DNA from: Chloroflexus aggregans DSM 9485
Lineage (GTDB): Bacteria; Chloroflexota; Chloroflexia; Chloroflexales; Chloroflexaceae
Direction: 5' to 3'
DNA length: 64,000 bases
Assembly: GCF_000021945.1 (NCBI RefSeq)
Contig: NC_011831.1
Location: 4,477,353 to 4,541,352 of the forward strand
Below, one piece after another: positions 62,527 through 64,000 of this stretch. A program made the translations under genes and the position numbers. Each line of letters begins with the position of its first letter. Position 1 is the first letter of the stretch. The notes under the pieces were generated by a model. It was not told the origin of the DNA and did no database searches. It saw only the letters and a program-made list of their open reading frames with translations.

Positions 62527-63738
62527 TTAGGGTGTTATATCCGGCAACGGCTTCCCCAACCACTCATAGTACAGTTCACCAAAGCGATTGGCGGCGATAG
62601 CGGCACGTACCTCGGCCATCAGGTTTAGTAGGAAAGCGACGTTGTGTAAGCTGACCAGCCTGATCCCAAGTAGTTCTTTCGAGCGGTAGAGGTGATGAAT
62701 GTACGCCCGTGAGAAATGCCGGCACGTATAACACGGACAACCCGCTTGCAATGGGCCTGGGTCATCACGTAACGTCGCATTTGTCACATTGAGCCGCCAG
62801 TTGCGTTCGCGATTGCGAATGAGGGCTGCCCCGTGCCGTCCGAGTCGAGTAGGGCTGACACAATCGAACATATCGATCCCACGCGCAACTCCTTCGAGGA
62901 GATCATCAACATCTCCAACACCAAGGAGGTGGCGGGCCATACCGTCGGGTAAGTAGGGTACGGTCATATCAACCACCTCATACATCTGGGCCTTATTAGC
63001 TCCCAGCGATCCACCGATACAGAGACCATCAAACGGCATACTGCTGATGAACTCGGCGCTCGCCCGGCGTAGGTCGGCAAAGATACCGCCATGCACAATC
63101 CCAAACAGGAGTTGGTCGGGGTTAGGGAGTGCAGCGCGATTGCGCCGTTGGTGGGCTACCAAACAGCGCTCGGCCCAGCGGTGGGTACGGGCCATACTCT
63201 GTGCAGTGTAGTCGTAGCCGGCGCGGAACGGCGGAAGTTCGTCAAAGCAGACGATAATGTCGGCGCCAAGGTGATGTTGCACCTCGATACTCCGTTCTGG
63301 CGTAAAGACATGACGCGAACCGTCAAGGTACGATTTAAAGATAACGGCCTCCTCAGTGACGGTCACCATATCGGCCAACCGTGTCGGGTGGGCGGGTCGG
63401 CGACCTTTTACTTCATCGGCAATCCCACCGTACACCAGTGAAAAGACCTGAAAGCCGCCACTATCGGTGAGGATTGGACCGTTCCAGCTCATAAATCCGT
63501 GCAGCCCTCCGTGACGGGCGATCAATTCGTGACCGGGCTGCAAATAAAGATGATACGTATTCCCCAGGATAATCGATGCGCCGTGTTCGCGCAGTTCATG
63601 CGGGCTGAGCGATTTAACCGTAGCCCGAGTACCTACCGGCATAAATACCGGGGTTTCGACCTCGCCATGAGCTGTTCGTAAGCGGCCGGTGCGCGCACGA
63701 CTGTGAGGGTCGCGGGCGGTAATCGTGAAGTGTGTCAT
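62527..63738 (-). CDS. tgt: Queuine tRNA-ribosyltransferase (TGT)
   Basis: TGT swaps guanine-34 for preQ1 in tRNAs with GUN anticodons. The 403-aa product has the N-terminal RTGRLRTAHGEVETPVFMPVGT, ILTDSGGFQVFSL with a conserved Asp, DIIVCFDEL, and the active-site region of VDDLLEGVARGIDMFDCVSPTRLGRHG. The zinc site is CPCYTCRHFSRAYIHHL. I chose the ATG at 63738; the longer frame back to 63846 is unrelated to the family. No strong ribosome site is visible, so the transcript may have a short or absent leader. Confidence 0.94.
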   Translation of the reverse strand: MTHFTITARDPHSRARTGRLRTAHGEVETPVFMPVGTRATVKSLSPHELREHGASIILGNTYHLYLQPGHELIARHGGLHGFMSWNGPILTDSGGFQVFSLVYGGIADEVKGRRPAHPTRLADMVTVTEEAVIFKSYLDGSRHVFTPERSIEVQHHLGADIIVCFDELPPFRAGYDYTAQSMARTHRWAERCLVAHQRRNRAALPNPDQLLFGIVHGGIFADLRRASAEFISSMPFDGLCIGGSLGANKAQMYEVVDMTVPYLPDGMARHLLGVGDVDDLLEGVARGIDMFDCVSPTRLGRHGAALIRNRERNWRLNVTNATLRDDPGPLQAGCPCYTCRHFSRAYIHHLYRSKELLGIRLVSLHNVAFLLNLMAEVRAAIAANRFGELYYEWLGKPLPDITP

Positions 63739-63920
63739 ATCGTTGCTAGTCGGTGAGCGAATTCGATAGCAGGTTCTACTCCAAGACGGCAATCGTCTAA
63801 CCACAGGATCGGTATTATAACCGAGACCCAAACAGGGTATACACAACAGCTACGACCGGTATTCGTGATGAGATCGGCTATAATGCCTATCATTCGGATG
63901 ATATGGAATGAGGCAGAACG

Positions 63921-64000
63921 GTGAGTAAGCGTTATATCCTGGCAATCGATCAAGGTGGTAGTGGCAGCCGCGCAGTTGTTTATGATGAAGAAGGACGTGT
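63921..64000 (+). CDS. FGGY-family carbohydrate kinase, 5' end (partial)
   Basis: The GTG at 63921, after TGAGG, opens a frame that runs off the window and reads SKRYILAIDQGGSGSRAVVY. This is the ATP-binding phosphate-1 motif of FGGY kinases such as glycerol kinase (typical DQGTTSSRA). The substrate cannot be told from 26 residues. A TATAAT at 63879-63884 lies about 37 bases before the start. Confidence 0.75.
   Translation, partial: MSKRYILAIDQGGSGSRAVVYDEEGR

Overview
The window looks like a chromosomal segment of a filamentous anoxygenic phototroph of the genus Chloroflexus (Chloroflexota). This is inferred from the gene set and protein style (GyrB, RNase Y next to SpoVS, SucAB with a TPTPAAAP-type linker, LacI-controlled sugar ABC operon), moderately high GC, and abundant intergenic palindromic repeats. 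No 16S gene is present, so the genus is an inference.

Layout. 0.2-9.4 kb: membrane protein, gyrB, a broken DUF4349 lipoprotein gene, a DUF3352 protein, a double-GNAT protein, an unknown protein, an adenosine-specific kinase and a YbaK-type deacylase. 9.5-19.4 kb is an accessory zone. It holds a patchwork of gene fragments (uronate isomerase start, CobW piece), a three-gene operon (1914-aa CHAT protease/NB-ARC/TPR protein with 15 near-identical 120-bp repeats, a small zinc ribbon, a three-TM protein), an AT-richer remnant of a polymorphic toxin with a putative immunity gene, and a selenocysteine tRNA (selC) on the minus strand. 19.4-37 kb returns to ordinary genes: lipid kinase, trpB, Trm112-like protein, metallophosphoesterase, trpF, NYN-domain protein, glycosyltransferase, inositol monophosphatase, SPL-type radical SAM protein, RimI, a lipoprotein, rny, spoVS, a DUF294 nucleotidyltransferase and a DEDDh exonuclease.

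37.2-43.5 kb is a complete regulated sugar operon: tandem promoters, a perfect palindromic operator, a LacI repressor, a sugar-binding lipoprotein, two permeases and a GH32 beta-fructosidase. The ABC ATPase is not encoded here. 43.6-45.7 kb encodes a secreted DUF6345 protein with a caspase/gingipain-like His/Cys pair. acnA (46-48.8 kb) and sucAB (51.6-56 kb) are TCA-cycle genes converging on a 2.5-kb tandem array of short palindromic repeats. 56.5-57 kb carries a collapsed IS607-like remnant whose tnpB 3' end is rich in hairpins. The window closes with a very large membrane protein, gap (GAPDH) with a palindrome at its predicted start site, a CvpA-like protein, tgt, and the start of an FGGY kinase.

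The strongest candidate for an undescribed system is the CHAT/NB-ARC/TPR - zinc ribbon - three-TM operon at 9.9-16.3 kb. It has the parts expected of an STAND-type sensor with a protease effector and a membrane partner, and it sits in a region full of mobile-DNA debris.
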